DNA of 64,000 nucleotides from an uncultured Lachnospiraceae bacterium (lineage in GTDB: Bacteria > Bacillota > Clostridia > Lachnospirales > Lachnospiraceae), in the NCBI GenBank assembly GCA_910586125.1, contig CAJUHP010000001.1, forward strand, positions 124,001 to 188,000, given 5' to 3'. Positions within the stretch are counted from its first letter, which is position 1. The number at the start of each line of letters is the position of its first letter. This document shows, piece after piece, positions 17,230-26,051 of the stretch. The position numbers and the translations under genes are program-made. The notes under the pieces are model-generated. The model had not been told where the DNA came from and did no database searches. It saw only the letters and a program-made list of their open reading frames with translations.

Positions 17230-18969
17230 TCAGCGGTTCATATATGCGGCGATCTTCTCCCAAACTTCATCGGACTCCAATCCTAATTTCCAGAAGGCCA
17301 CGCCTCCAACATCAAAAGAAGCGGTGGTATTCAGCTTGCTCTCCATCGACCGGGCGTCCTCCAGCCAGATACGGTACAGAGAACCGTCCGACTCATATTC
17401 ACCGTAATACTGGCTCAATTCATCGTTCCATACAATCTCCGCTCCGCCTTCTTCCAGGTTTCTTCTCGCCCTATCCATCCCGACCGCAGTCGATTCCAGC
17501 ACATACTCTGCTTTTAGAGGATCGGTTCCCTCCGGAATCTCCGCCGCCGGATCAAAACTCCACATTCTGGTGTAAAAAGGAAGGCCGTTGATTACTTTAT
17601 TCTGCGGTACTTCTGCCAGCGTATTCTCAAGCCCTGCCCGCACAAAAGGCAGCGACGAAGTGGATCCCGCATCCGAAGTCCTCCAGTGTTCGTCATAAGC
17701 CATAATAATCACATAATCCGCCATGACTCCCTGTTCCGCCCGGTCATAGAAGCTGGTGCTGGATGTGGGCACGTTATTATCCACAGATAAAACAATACCA
17801 TGATTCCGGCAGCTAACGGACAGTTCCCGAATGAATTCTACAAAATGAGGTCCGGTATCCGACTTAACGCTCTCAAAATCAATATTGATCCCGTCCAGGT
17901 GGTATTGTATGGCCGCCTCTGTCAGATTCTGAATCAGAGCCGTGCGGCTGCTGGTGCGCGACAGCACTTCATATGTGCTGATGTCAGAGCTGAAATTGTC
18001 AATCAGCCCCCAGACCTCCAGGCCCCTGGCATGCGCCGCCTCCACATAGCTCTCACTGGCCAGCGACGTAAAGTTCCCCTCGTTGTCACTCAGAGAAAAC
18101 CAGGTGGGCGATATGACATTCACCCCCTGCGCGGTTGCCAGCAGTTCCTCCAGGTTATCATTGCCTTTCTGGTCAAATACCTGATGCCAGACCAGGCAGA
18201 TCTCATGATCTCTCGTCAGGCTGGTATAAACCGGTTCCTGAAAATCCGATGTCTTCTCCACAGCCTCTGAGGGGCCCAGATATTTATTCTGAATATAGCC
18301 GGTCCATCCGTCCGCCGTGCGGACCTGGCTCCACTCCTCCATCGCATCCAGGATCGTGACCTGGGAACCGCTCTCCAAATCCGCGACGATCTCGCTCTTG
18401 ATCCCACCCAGAACGCGAAGCGGCGTATCCTCGATGACGGCAGCCTGCTGATACAGGCCCTGCGGCGCGTCGATATACAGGCGCCCCGGCCTTTCGTGAA
18501 GTTCAAAATCCACATCGGTGAAAAAGCGGATACAGGTAACGGACAGATAAATCACAGCATTCTCCTCATACCAAACCAGAGCATCCTTATTCTCTGCCCC
18601 TGTCTGGTCTGTCCATTCTGACAGCCTCGTTCCCTCCGGGATCTGAACCACCCGATCCGGCAGCGCATACAGTAAAAGCCGTTCCTGCTGATCGATATAG
18701 ATTCTCTTATTCAGCGACGCGGACACATAGCTCCAGGATAAGTATGCCTCCCCGTCGCGCAGCATCGCCTTCTCCTCTGTCAGCAGGTTATTCACAAGGA
18801 CTGCGGCCTCTTGTTCCGACGTAATCTGATACAAACTGTACAAATCCGCCCGTTCCTTCGACGGACTGTAATGCTCACGAATATATCCCAAACCAGCCAC
18901 CAGGCAGATCACCAGAATCAATGTGATGGCAATCGCCGCCGGTATCCATTTTCTGGGCCTGTTTCCCAT
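17230..18969 (-). CDS. SH3-domain glycoside hydrolase family 18 protein
   Basis: A 579-residue membrane-anchored hydrolase. A membrane helix at about residues 10-30 is followed by a copper amine oxidase-N-like/stalk region, a bacterial SH3 domain at about 195-245 (GSQVTILD, GWTGYIQNKYLG), then a GH18 barrel at about 265-570. The catalytic motif is LDGINIDFESV, with the acid glutamate conserved. Family members include cortical-fragment lytic and spore germination enzymes such as YaaH/SleL types. The start is set at the ATG 18967-18969 because GGAGGAG lies 6 nt upstream; an 18-residue longer frame lacks such a site. Confidence 0.85.
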   Translation of the reverse strand: MGNRPRKWIPAAIAITLILVICLVAGLGYIREHYSPSKERADLYSLYQITSEQEAAVLVNNLLTEEKAMLRDGEAYLSWSYVSASLNKRIYIDQQERLLLYALPDRVVQIPEGTRLSEWTDQTGAENKDALVWYEENAVIYLSVTCIRFFTDVDFELHERPGRLYIDAPQGLYQQAAVIEDTPLRVLGGIKSEIVADLESGSQVTILDAMEEWSQVRTADGWTGYIQNKYLGPSEAVEKTSDFQEPVYTSLTRDHEICLVWHQVFDQKGNDNLEELLATAQGVNVISPTWFSLSDNEGNFTSLASESYVEAAHARGLEVWGLIDNFSSDISTYEVLSRTSSRTALIQNLTEAAIQYHLDGINIDFESVKSDTGPHFVEFIRELSVSCRNHGIVLSVDNNVPTSSTSFYDRAEQGVMADYVIIMAYDEHWRTSDAGSTSSLPFVRAGLENTLAEVPQNKVINGLPFYTRMWSFDPAAEIPEGTDPLKAEYVLESTAVGMDRARRNLEEGGAEIVWNDELSQYYGEYESDGSLYRIWLEDARSMESKLNTTASFDVGGVAFWKLGLESDEVWEKIAAYMNR

Positions 18970-19100
18970 TCTACTCCTCCGTTTCCATACATTCCGCCTG
19001 CCGGACCGTTCCGTCAGCCGCATGTCATTTTATTGTATCATAAATGGACTGGACTTTCAATGGGTACTGGGTGATTTATGGCAAAAGGCAAACCGGCACT

Positions 19101-19403
19101 CTACCGCTCGTTCTCATCTTTTGCATCGGCCCGGATGCCGTCCCAGACATCTTCGCTCTCCTGTTCACCTACGTCGTCAAGATTGATACGAACAATTCGA
19201 TTCTGTTCGTCGGCCACAAAATCGCACATATACACCCCCGTTTCTCTGACCGCACAGATCTTTGCAATATCTTCCAGCGGAAGTCTGGCATCCTTCAGCG
19301 TAATCTCCACACCGGCGGACTGATACCTTCTCAGCTGATCCATAAACGGAATGTCTTCCCGGCTCTCTGTCTCGTCGTGAGAGTTCTCAGGCTTTTTTCT
19401 CAT
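19101..19403 (-). CDS. Small acidic conserved-looking protein of unknown function
   Basis: A 100-residue, highly charged soluble protein without membrane segments or recognised motifs. A GGAGGAGG ribosome site lies 5 nt before its ATG, and codon use resembles its neighbours, which is why I accept it. The central part (VYMCDFVADEQNRIVRINLDDV) looks like a small beta domain. It stands alone, downstream of no gene on its strand, and is followed by the GH18 gene about 130 bp later. Confidence 0.7.
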   Translation of the reverse strand: MRKKPENSHDETESREDIPFMDQLRRYQSAGVEITLKDARLPLEDIAKICAVRETGVYMCDFVADEQNRIVRINLDDVGEQESEDVWDGIRADAKDENER

Positions 19404-19657
19404 CTGTACCTCCTCCGGTCTTTACGGCTTCTGAAAGCTTAGCGCCCGTAACACACCAAATTCCAGGCTGGAGACCGCTTTTGATCCCGTATCCTCCACT
19501 GCGCCTTTATCTTAGTTTTTTTACTCCTTCTTTTCAAGCATATGGCAGGAAACAATTTGTTTCCGTGTCAAAAAGTGAGGTTTATACCGCAAACCATTTC
19601 TATTTGGCAAGATTTGTTCTCTCTAAAAACTGGTATATATTTTTATGATACTTTTAC
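19404..19657. other. Intergenic stretch without a gene
   Basis: AT-rich sequence between the divergent small acidic protein gene and mecA. Apart from the mecA promoter just beyond it, I see no open frame with a ribosome site, no clear terminator and no structured RNA. Confidence 0.5.
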
Positions 19658-19686
19658 TTTACATTCTTCTGACCTTTGAGTATACT
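19658..19686 (+). promoter_or_regulatory. Probable sigma-A promoter of mecA
   Basis: -35 TTTACA (19658-19663) and -10 TATACT (19681-19686) with a 17-bp spacer, about 40 bp before the mecA start. Confidence 0.7.
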
Positions 19687-19727
19687 ATGTAATTGTGGGG
19701 TTATCTTTTCGGATAGGAAGTGATTTT

Positions 19728-20441
19728 TTGAAGATAGAACGAATCAATGAGAACCAGATCCGCTGCACCTTAAACAGCACCGATCTGGCTGAGAGACAAA
19801 TCGAATTAAGCGAACTGGCCTACGGCAGCGAAAAGGCCAGACAACTGTTCCATGAAATGATCCAGGCCGCCGCCGTTGAGGTCGGCTTTGACGTGGATAA
19901 TATGCCTCTTATGGTGGAGGCCATTCCCCTGACGATGGACAGCATCATGCTGATCGTTACCCGTGTGGAGGACCCGGACGAACTGGATACCCGGTTTTCC
20001 CGCTTCTCCCCCTCCGCGGAAGAGGGATGGGAGGATCTGGAAGATTTCTCCGAACTGGCGGCCGGTCTTCTGGAGGGAGCCGGGTTCTTGAAGGAGCTGC
20101 GCCAGCATATCCAGTCTTCCTCTGACGACGATAAAAACGCCGAGAATTTCCGCCTGTTCACTTTTGCCAGTCTGGACGAAGCCGCGGCCGCCGCGGCCGC
20201 ATTAAACGGTGTTATTCTGTCGCACAGCACGCTGTACCGCGATCCGGCTGACGGGATCTATTGTCTGTGCGTCCGTCTCGCCCAGGATGAGGATGCGTTC
20301 CGCCGGACCTGCAATATCCTGTCCGAATATGGAACCATACGGCGAAGCCGGAGCAATACGCTGGCCTACTGGGAGGAGCACTGCGAAACCATCATCGCCT
20401 CCCGCGCTCTCGATAAACTGGCCAGGCTGGCAAGCATCTGA
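19728..20441 (+). CDS. mecA: Adaptor protein MecA (ClpC adaptor)
   Basis: A 237-residue protein. The N-terminus IERINENQIRCTLNSTDL is the signature of MecA, which delivers substrates to the ClpC-ClpP protease. The family begins at the residue before KIERI, so the start is a TTG at 19728-19730, with AGGAAG 7 nt upstream; the nearest ATG/GTG starts upstream would add 11 unconserved residues. An acidic middle linker joins the N domain to the C-terminal domain (residues about 145-235), which binds ClpC. clpX and clpP lie elsewhere in this window; clpC does not. Confidence 0.9.
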   Translation: MKIERINENQIRCTLNSTDLAERQIELSELAYGSEKARQLFHEMIQAAAVEVGFDVDNMPLMVEAIPLTMDSIMLIVTRVEDPDELDTRFSRFSPSAEEGWEDLEDFSELAAGLLEGAGFLKELRQHIQSSSDDDKNAENFRLFTFASLDEAAAAAAALNGVILSHSTLYRDPADGIYCLCVRLAQDEDAFRRTCNILSEYGTIRRSRSNTLAYWEEHCETIIASRALDKLARLASI

Positions 20442-20517
20442 TCTGTACCGCCATTTATTAAAGTATTAACAAGCAGAGATATCGCCCTGGATATCGAAAC
20501 TTTGACAGCGACGAAAC

Positions 20518-20550
20518 AGCCCGCAGAATCCCTGTGGATTTCTGCGGGCT
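20518..20550. terminator. Hairpin between mecA and the DUF1858 gene
   Basis: An 11-bp GC-rich inverted repeat (20518-20528 and 20540-20550) in the gap between convergent genes. The T tract is weak, so termination is likely but not certain. Confidence 0.6.
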
Positions 20551-20565
20551 TGTCCGGTCAAGATC

Positions 20566-20772
20566 CTATGCTTCCTTCGCGGAAAAGTACTCGTTTACGG
20601 CGGCAACCAGGGCATCTGCATCAATGCCATGTACAAAAGCTGCCTCCTCCAGAGATTCTGCCTGAGATGCCGGGCAGCCGATGCAGTGCATTCCGGCGCT
20701 CATCAGTATGGGCGCCACGCCGGAATCCAATTGCAGAAGCTCACCGATCCGCATATCCTTCGTAACGGTCAT
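20566..20772 (-). CDS. DUF1858 domain protein
   Basis: A 68-residue protein of the DUF1858 (hybrid-cluster-associated-like) family: VTKDMRIGELLQLD, then GMHCIGCPASQAESLEEAA. The Cys-x2-Cys pair could bind a metal or cluster. The start is the ATG 20770-20772 with CAGGAGGAG upstream; 29 additional residues of open frame precede it but are AT-rich non-coding-like. It is divergent from the small ferredoxin gene by about 207 bp, so shared redox-linked regulation is possible. Confidence 0.87.
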   Translation of the reverse strand: MTVTKDMRIGELLQLDSGVAPILMSAGMHCIGCPASQAESLEEAAFVHGIDADALVAAVNEYFSAKEA

Positions 20773-20899
20773 GGTATTCTCCTCCTGTCTTTCTTTCGGT
20801 ATTAGTATCACCGTTTTTTCTGTAAATATGATCTTATCACGAAACCTTCCAAAACGCAAGAAAAAGGATTAGTTTTTGCTTTTGTATCGCATTTTATAC

Positions 20900-20928
20900 T
20901 TGAATTCCCTCTTCTTTTATATTACAAT
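20900..20928 (+). promoter_or_regulatory. Probable sigma-A promoter of the ferredoxin gene
   Basis: -35 TTGAAT (20900-20905), 17-bp spacer, -10 TACAAT (20923-20928), about 52 bp before the start codon. Confidence 0.65.
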
Positions 20929-20979
20929 GTAGGCAGGCGTTAAACGCCCATATCTACTATATTGAAGGAGGATTTCGGT

Positions 20980-21150
20980 ATGGCATACAAAATTTCCAGT
21001 GAGTGCATTTCCTGCGGCGCCTGTGCAGAAGGCTGCCCTGTCAACGCGATCTCGGAAGGCGCTGAGCGCTATGAAATCGATGCGGATACCTGCATTGACT
21101 GCGGCGCATGCGCTTCCACCTGCCCTGTCGGCGCTCCCGAGGCGGAATAA
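20980..21150 (+). CDS. 2[4Fe-4S] ferredoxin
   Basis: A 56-residue clostridial-type ferredoxin with two C-x2-C-x2-C-x3-CP motifs: CISCGACAEGCP and CIDCGACASTCP. This is the standard small low-potential electron carrier of anaerobes. Start at ATG 20980 behind GAAGGAGGATT; an in-frame ATG 18 nt upstream overlaps the ribosome site and is not used. Confidence 0.95.
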   Translation: MAYKISSECISCGACAEGCPVNAISEGAERYEIDADTCIDCGACASTCPVGAPEAE

Positions 21151-21194
21151 TTCCGCGGCGGTTTCTGACAGAGATTCTGAAGACAATCGCAGAA

Positions 21195-21228
21195 AAACGG
21201 CATGGTTCCCAAGCGAATCGTGCCGTTT
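21195..21228. terminator. Terminator between ferredoxin and MerR-like genes
   Basis: An 8-bp stem (AAACGGCA with TGCCGTTT, 21195-21202 and 21221-21228) followed by T-rich sequence. It lies between convergent genes. Confidence 0.55.
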
Positions 21229-21235
21229 GTTCTGT

Positions 21236-21982
21236 TTAATAGATGGTTGTCTTTCGTTTTCTTGCGAACAGGCGCCGTTTTCTCTTGCTCTGTGAGACAA
21301 CCGGCGAACAGGGCGCCTTGGTAGCCGCTGTCTCCTTCTTTGCGCCCCAGAAGCCTTTCTTTCTCCCCCTCCTTACAAGAGCGTCGTCCAGCTTGCGGAA
21401 ATGCTCTTCCATGCGGTCCTCATTTTCCCGCATCAGATAGTTCATCTCCTTCACCACTTTATCGTTGACCCGTTCGCTGACCTCGTGGCCCAGCCGTTCA
21501 TTGTTGTTGCGCAGCGCCTCCGTGACAATGTCATAGACAATGTTCTCAAATTCCATCATCTTGTCCTGACGGCTGACGGCTGTCAGAACCGGATCGCTTT
21601 CTCTCAGAAACGTATCTTCCGAAATTCCGGCACAGCCAGCCTCGCTCCTTGGTTCAAGCTCCTCTCCGGTTTCCTCCTCCTCGATTTCCTGAAGAAAATA
21701 AGTTTCCTCGTTCTCATAGCTTGTCCGCTCTGAGGCGGTCGAATCGTATGGCTCCCCCTGGTTCATAAACGTCCCCAGGCTGTCCCGGATGGCCCGCAAC
21801 TGAAATCCCCGTACCTTCATCTCTTTAATATGGTTAAAGATTGCAATATGCTCTTCCGTATAATAGCGATGTCCCAACTCGTTCCTTGGTATCTCCAGCT
21901 CCAGCTCTTCCTCCCAGTATCGCAGCACATGGGCCTCCACGTCCGTCAGACGGGCCGCCTCTGATATCAGATATCTGGCCAC
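21236..21982 (-). CDS. MerR-type helix-turn-helix protein
   Basis: A 248-residue protein. The N-terminal 70 residues are a MerR-like winged helix (ISEAARLTDVEAHVLRYWEEE, then HRYYTEEHI). The middle is acidic and the C-terminal part is coiled coil followed by a very basic tail rich in Lys/Arg, suggestive of nucleic-acid contact. The start is set at a GTG (21980-21982) because family members begin at this point and AGGAAAGGAG lies upstream; the longer frame runs through a promoter and hairpin. No ligand-binding cysteines are seen. Targets are unknown. Confidence 0.78.
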   Translation of the reverse strand: MARYLISEAARLTDVEAHVLRYWEEELELEIPRNELGHRYYTEEHIAIFNHIKEMKVRGFQLRAIRDSLGTFMNQGEPYDSTASERTSYENEETYFLQEIEEEETGEELEPRSEAGCAGISEDTFLRESDPVLTAVSRQDKMMEFENIVYDIVTEALRNNNERLGHEVSERVNDKVVKEMNYLMRENEDRMEEHFRKLDDALVRRGRKKGFWGAKKETAATKAPCSPVVSQSKRKRRLFARKRKTTIY

Positions 21983-22009
21983 AGTTTTATGTACTCCTTT
22001 CCTGTTTTT

Positions 22010-22045
22010 CTCTCTGCCGTACCTTTTTACAGGTCCGGCAGAGAG
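22010..22045. other. Hairpin in the leader of the MerR-like gene
   Basis: Arms CTCTCTGCCGTACC (22010-22023) and GGTCCGGCAGAGAG (22032-22045) pair with one mismatch around an 8-nt loop. There is no T tract on either strand, so it is not a classic terminator. It lies between the promoter and the GTG start and could be an RNA or protein control site. Confidence 0.5.
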
Positions 22046-22082
22046 TCTGCCATCCGATGGCTGGAAATATTTTACAATTTCG

Positions 22083-22111
22083 AGTATAACAAAAAAAAAC
22101 CAGGAATGCAA
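22083..22111 (-). promoter_or_regulatory. Probable sigma-A promoter of the MerR-like gene
   Basis: Minus strand -35 TTGCAT (22106-22111) and -10 TATACT (22083-22088), 17-bp spacer, with TG before the -10. The -35 hexamer overlaps one arm of the dnaB terminator. Confidence 0.6.
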
Positions 22112-22130
22112 GTTTTTTTCTTTCATTCCC
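22091..22130 (-). terminator. Terminator of the gdpP-rplI-dnaB operon
   Basis: On the minus strand a GGGAATG/CATTCCT stem is followed by nine T residues (A tract 22091-22099 on plus). It follows the dnaB stop by about 10 bp. Confidence 0.7.
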
Positions 22131-22137
22131 AGCTTTT

Positions 22138-23502
22138 TTATTCGCCGTCTGACGCGCGCCGTCTCTTCTGCTCTTCTCGACTCATATTGACAAATTTGGT
22201 GAAATCCGGCAGCCAAACCAGATTGACCGTCCCGATCGGGCCGTTTCTCTGTTTGGCCACGATGACCTCCGCAATGTTTTTATCGGGCGAATCCTTGTTG
22301 TAATAATCGTCCCGGTACAGAAACATGACCACATCGGCGTCCTGCTCGATCGCCCCTGATTCCCGCAGATCCGACAGCATGGGACGGTGATCGGGCCGGG
22401 TTTCACAGGCGCGCGACAACTGCGACAGCGCAATCACCGGCGCGTCGATTTCTCTGGCCAGCGCTTTCAGGGACCGGGAAATCTCCGACACCTCCTGCTG
22501 GCGGCTGTCGCTCTTGCCGCTGCCGCTCATTAGCTGCAGATAGTCGATCATCACCAGGTCCAGACCGAACTCCAGCTTAAATTTGCGGCATTTGCTGCGC
22601 AGCTCTGCGATGGAAATCCCCGGCGTATCGTCAATAATCATGCGCGAATTCCCGATCATCCCCACGGTCTCCACCAGTTGGCTCCACTCATGATCGGTCA
22701 GATCTCCGTTTCGCAGAGACTGGGAATTGATGCGCGCTTCCATGGCGAACAGACGGTTCATCAACTGTTCCTTGCTCATCTCCAGGCTGAAGATGGCGAC
22801 GCTGTAATTTTTACGAAAACAGATATAGTCGGCCAGGTTCAGAACAAGAGCCGTCTTTCCCATGGACGGCCGGGCCGCCAACAGAATTAAATCCGAGCGC
22901 TGCAGGCCCGACAGCCGGTAATCGAGATCCACAAATCCTGTCGGAATCCCGGTCACGTCCCCCTTCATCTTGGCTGCCGCCTCGATCCGGTCAAGCGTCG
23001 CCAAAGCCACCTGCTTAACCGAAACAAAATCTCCGGTATTCCGGCGTTTCAGCAGTTCAAAGGTGGCTTTCTCGGTATATTCCAGAATATCCTCTGTCTT
23101 TTCCTTCCCGGCGTAGCATGTACTCGATATCTCGTCATTCAGGCGGATAATCTTGCGCAGCAGCGATTTCTCATAGACAATCTGCGCGTAATGGCGGATA
23201 TTGGCCGATGTAGGGACCGCCGTGATCAGTTCCCGCACAAACTCCAGGCTGCTGACCTCCGGCGGCACATCCTTTTCCCGCAGTCTCTCCTGTACCGTCA
23301 CCAGATCAACCGGATGGCCTTCCTGATACAGCTCCGCCATGGCCTCAAACATGACGCCGTACGAACTCTGGTAAAAATCTTCTTTTGAAATCATCTCCAA
23401 GGCGGCCAGAACAGCCTCCTTGTCCATGAGCATGGAACCGATCACGGACTGCTCCGCCTCTATGCTGTGGGGCAGAATCCGTTTGATTAATCCCTCTTCC
23501 AT
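22138..23502 (-). CDS. dnaB: Replicative DNA helicase DnaB
   Basis: A 454-residue hexameric replicative helicase. The N-terminal DnaB domain begins PHSIEAEQSVIGSML. The RecA-like motor has a Walker A ARPSMGKTAL and a Walker B-like LVMIDYLQLM, followed by QLSRACE, DLRESG and QDADVVMFLYRDDYY. Length is normal. It is the last gene of an operon after rplI (12 bp gap), an order typical of clostridia. Confidence 0.97.
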   Translation of the reverse strand: MEEGLIKRILPHSIEAEQSVIGSMLMDKEAVLAALEMISKEDFYQSSYGVMFEAMAELYQEGHPVDLVTVQERLREKDVPPEVSSLEFVRELITAVPTSANIRHYAQIVYEKSLLRKIIRLNDEISSTCYAGKEKTEDILEYTEKATFELLKRRNTGDFVSVKQVALATLDRIEAAAKMKGDVTGIPTGFVDLDYRLSGLQRSDLILLAARPSMGKTALVLNLADYICFRKNYSVAIFSLEMSKEQLMNRLFAMEARINSQSLRNGDLTDHEWSQLVETVGMIGNSRMIIDDTPGISIAELRSKCRKFKLEFGLDLVMIDYLQLMSGSGKSDSRQQEVSEISRSLKALAREIDAPVIALSQLSRACETRPDHRPMLSDLRESGAIEQDADVVMFLYRDDYYNKDSPDKNIAEVIVAKQRNGPIGTVNLVWLPDFTKFVNMSREEQKRRRASDGE

Positions 23503-23514
23503 GTCTGTCTCCCG

Positions 23515-23964
23515 TCAGGAAAGAGCGGCTACCAGCACCTTCAGCTTTGCCGTCACCTCCGGATGCAGCTTGACGTTCACGGTATACTGCCCGGCGTCCT
23601 TGATCGCGCCGTCCGTACTGATTTTCTTTTTATCAATCTCCAGCCCCAGTTCCTTCTGAATCGCTTCGGCAATCTCCTTCGTGGATATGGAGCCAAACGC
23701 TTTTCCTCCGGCCCCCATTTTGACCGCCAGCTTCACCGGCGCGCTCTCCAGCTTGCCGGCCAAGTCCCTTGCCTCTGCCAGCAGCTCGGCTGCTCTTTTG
23801 TCCGCGCTGGCTTTCTGCAGCTTCAGATCATTCAGCGCTTTCGGCGTGGCCTCCACGCCCAGATTCTTCGGCAGCAGCATATTTTTTGCATAGCCGTCTT
23901 TGACATTGACAACCTCGCCCTTTTTCCCCAAACTCTTTACATCCTGCAACAATACTACCTGCAT
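23515..23964 (-). CDS. rplI: 50S ribosomal protein L9
   Basis: A 149-residue L9 protein with the N-terminal RNA-binding domain (VVLLQDVKSLGKKGEVV and DGYAKNMLLPKNLG), a central helix and a C-terminal domain, at full length. It starts 1 nt after the gdpP stop and precedes dnaB. Confidence 0.98.
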   Translation of the reverse strand: MQVVLLQDVKSLGKKGEVVNVKDGYAKNMLLPKNLGVEATPKALNDLKLQKASADKRAAELLAEARDLAGKLESAPVKLAVKMGAGGKAFGSISTKEIAEAIQKELGLEIDKKKISTDGAIKDAGQYTVNVKLHPEVTAKLKVLVAALS

Positions 23965-23965
23965 A

Positions 23966-26014
23966 TCAGATATCTCCTTCCTCTACCATTTTGGATACGG
24001 TTTCCTTAATCAGCTCCTTGGCGTCCTGAATCGAGCAGTCCCGAATCTGAGCGCCGGCGATGGTCATATGTCCGCCGCCGCCGAATTTTTCCATGATCAC
24101 CTGGACGTTGACCTCGTCGATGGAGCGGGCGCTGACATAGATCACGCCGTTGTACTCCGTCAGGACAAAGGACGCCTTGACGCCCACGATATTCAAAAGC
24201 TCATTGGCCGCCTGGGCTCCCACCACGGTAGGGCTGTTGAGCCCCTCGGCCTGACAGACGCTGATCGCGTACGCCTGCTCAAAAATCTCCGCCTGGCTGA
24301 CCGCGGCCGCCCTGGCCTTATAGTCGTCCATATTGTCCCGAAGCAGCTTGCGCACCCGGACCACGTCCGCCCCGCAGCGCCGCAGAAACGCGGCGGCCTC
24401 AAAGGTGCGCACGCCGGTTTTGCTGACAAAATTGTTGGTGTCCACCACAATGCCGGCATACATCAGATCCGCCTCGCTGGACGTGATTTTTACCTCTTCA
24501 TCGACATACTGCAAAATCTCCGCCACCAGCTCGCAGGTGGAGGAGGCGTATGGTTCCACATAGGACAGCAAGGCGTTTTCCACCTGCTCCGCCATCTGCC
24601 TGTGATGATCCACGACGACAACGTTGCCGCTTTTTTTCAGAATATCCGGGCATTCTGTGTAGGAGGGACGGTTGACATCCACCACCACGATCAAGGTATT
24701 GTCGTCCACCATCTCGACCGCTTTCTCCCGGCTCATAATCAACGCGTCCTCCGCCTCCAAATTGGACTGGATCCGGTTCAGCATCGGACGAAGCTGCGGA
24801 TCGATGGTATCCGCCACAATATGCGCGCGCTTTCCCAGAGTCGCGGCGATCCGAAACACGCCGACACCGGCGCCGAACGAATCCACGTCGCCGTTGCTGT
24901 GTCCCATGATGAGAATATTCTCGCTGTTCTCAATCAGCTCACGTAGCGCATGCGCCTTTACGCGGGCCTTCACGCGGGTGTTTTTCTCCATCTGCTGAGA
25001 CTTTCCGCCGTAGTAGCTGATATTGTCCCGCTCCCGGATCACGGCCTGATCGCCGCCGCGCCCCAGCGCCATATCAATGGCGGCTCTGGCATATTCATAA
25101 TTCTTGCTGTAGGTATCTCCGCCGAATCCCAGACCGATGCTGATGGTGACGGACATGTCATTGCCGATGCTGACCGTCTTTACATCCTCCAGAAGGGCAA
25201 ATTTCCCCTCTTTCATCCCCGCCACATATTTCTTTTTGATCAGAGCCAGATATTTGTCTTTATCCAGCTTCTTAATCAGGCCGTTCATGCGGGCCACATA
25301 ACGGTTGATCTTGCGGTCAATCAGAGCCACCAGCAAGGAGCGGCGCACCTCCTCAATACTCTCCAGCACCTCGTCGTAATTGTCCAGGTAAATCAGGCCC
25401 ACGACCATCTTTTCATCTTCCCGATCCTTTGCATAGCGCATCTGCTCGGTCTCGTCAAACAGATATACGGTATACAGGCCGCCCTGGTCGTTGCGCAGAC
25501 CCAGAATATCCACGGAAACCATCTCTTTGGGCATCTGAATGCTTTCAATCTCGAGACGGTAATTTTCTTCCCCCAGGCAGGTATGACGCACATAGGGCTG
25601 TCCTTCACTCAGAGGAAAATCCTTGGCCTTTACCTCTGTCACGGCGTCCCACAAGGGTTTGGTGCTGTTTCGTTCCAGGTTTAGAAGCTGCCGCAGACGT
25701 TCGTTTCCCCACAAAATCCGGCCGGTATCGTCCATCAGGCCGTAGGGGACCGGCAGTCCCGTCAGAATCCGGTTCTGTATCTGGGCGTTATCCGCCGCCA
25801 TACTCAAAATCTCTGGGTAGACCCTTTTCTTCTGATAAACAGACAGAAATGCCGCTGCCAGGGCAAAGGACAAGGTAAACGGCAGAGCCGTAAAACCTGC
25901 ATTCCTGTCCACAAAAAACAGGATTGCGTTCATCACGGCGGCCGCAGCCGCAAAATAAACCGGCCAGACCAGATACTGCGAAATCCGGCTTGTCTCTTTC
26001 TTTTTCTTCTCCAT
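23966..26014 (-). CDS. gdpP: Cyclic-di-AMP phosphodiesterase GdpP (DHH family)
   Basis: A 682-residue membrane protein. Two membrane helices at about residues 13-60 are followed by a degenerate PAS domain (about 75-150) and a degenerate GGDEF domain (about 170-310, GLGFGGDTYSKNYEYA). A DHH/DHHA1 phosphodiesterase follows, with MGHSNGDVDSFGAG, VVVDHHRQ and the C-terminal GGGGHMTIAGAQI. GdpP hydrolyses c-di-AMP, which controls potassium and cell-wall homeostasis. It heads the gdpP-rplI-dnaB operon and has its own extended -10 promoter. Confidence 0.95.
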   Translation of the reverse strand: MEKKKKETSRISQYLVWPVYFAAAAAVMNAILFFVDRNAGFTALPFTLSFALAAAFLSVYQKKRVYPEILSMAADNAQIQNRILTGLPVPYGLMDDTGRILWGNERLRQLLNLERNSTKPLWDAVTEVKAKDFPLSEGQPYVRHTCLGEENYRLEIESIQMPKEMVSVDILGLRNDQGGLYTVYLFDETEQMRYAKDREDEKMVVGLIYLDNYDEVLESIEEVRRSLLVALIDRKINRYVARMNGLIKKLDKDKYLALIKKKYVAGMKEGKFALLEDVKTVSIGNDMSVTISIGLGFGGDTYSKNYEYARAAIDMALGRGGDQAVIRERDNISYYGGKSQQMEKNTRVKARVKAHALRELIENSENILIMGHSNGDVDSFGAGVGVFRIAATLGKRAHIVADTIDPQLRPMLNRIQSNLEAEDALIMSREKAVEMVDDNTLIVVVDVNRPSYTECPDILKKSGNVVVVDHHRQMAEQVENALLSYVEPYASSTCELVAEILQYVDEEVKITSSEADLMYAGIVVDTNNFVSKTGVRTFEAAAFLRRCGADVVRVRKLLRDNMDDYKARAAAVSQAEIFEQAYAISVCQAEGLNSPTVVGAQAANELLNIVGVKASFVLTEYNGVIYVSARSIDEVNVQVIMEKFGGGGHMTIAGAQIRDCSIQDAKELIKETVSKMVEEGDI

Positions 26015-26042
26015 CGTCCGCCTCCTGGTGTATTTGGTTTTA

Positions 26043-26051
26043 AGTATATCA
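26043..26051 (-). promoter_or_regulatory. Extended -10 promoter of gdpP
   Basis: Minus strand TGATATACT with the -10 at 26043-26048. It lies about 30 bp before the gdpP start and no strong -35 is seen. Confidence 0.5.

Noticed and set aside
22010..22045. Intrinsic terminator at the MerR-like leader hairpin
   Set aside because: No T tract on either strand, so it was listed as a hairpin of unknown role instead.
23900..24946. 348-residue plus-strand frame opposite gdpP
   Set aside because: GC-rich shadow of gdpP with His/Gly bias; no start signal and no family motifs.
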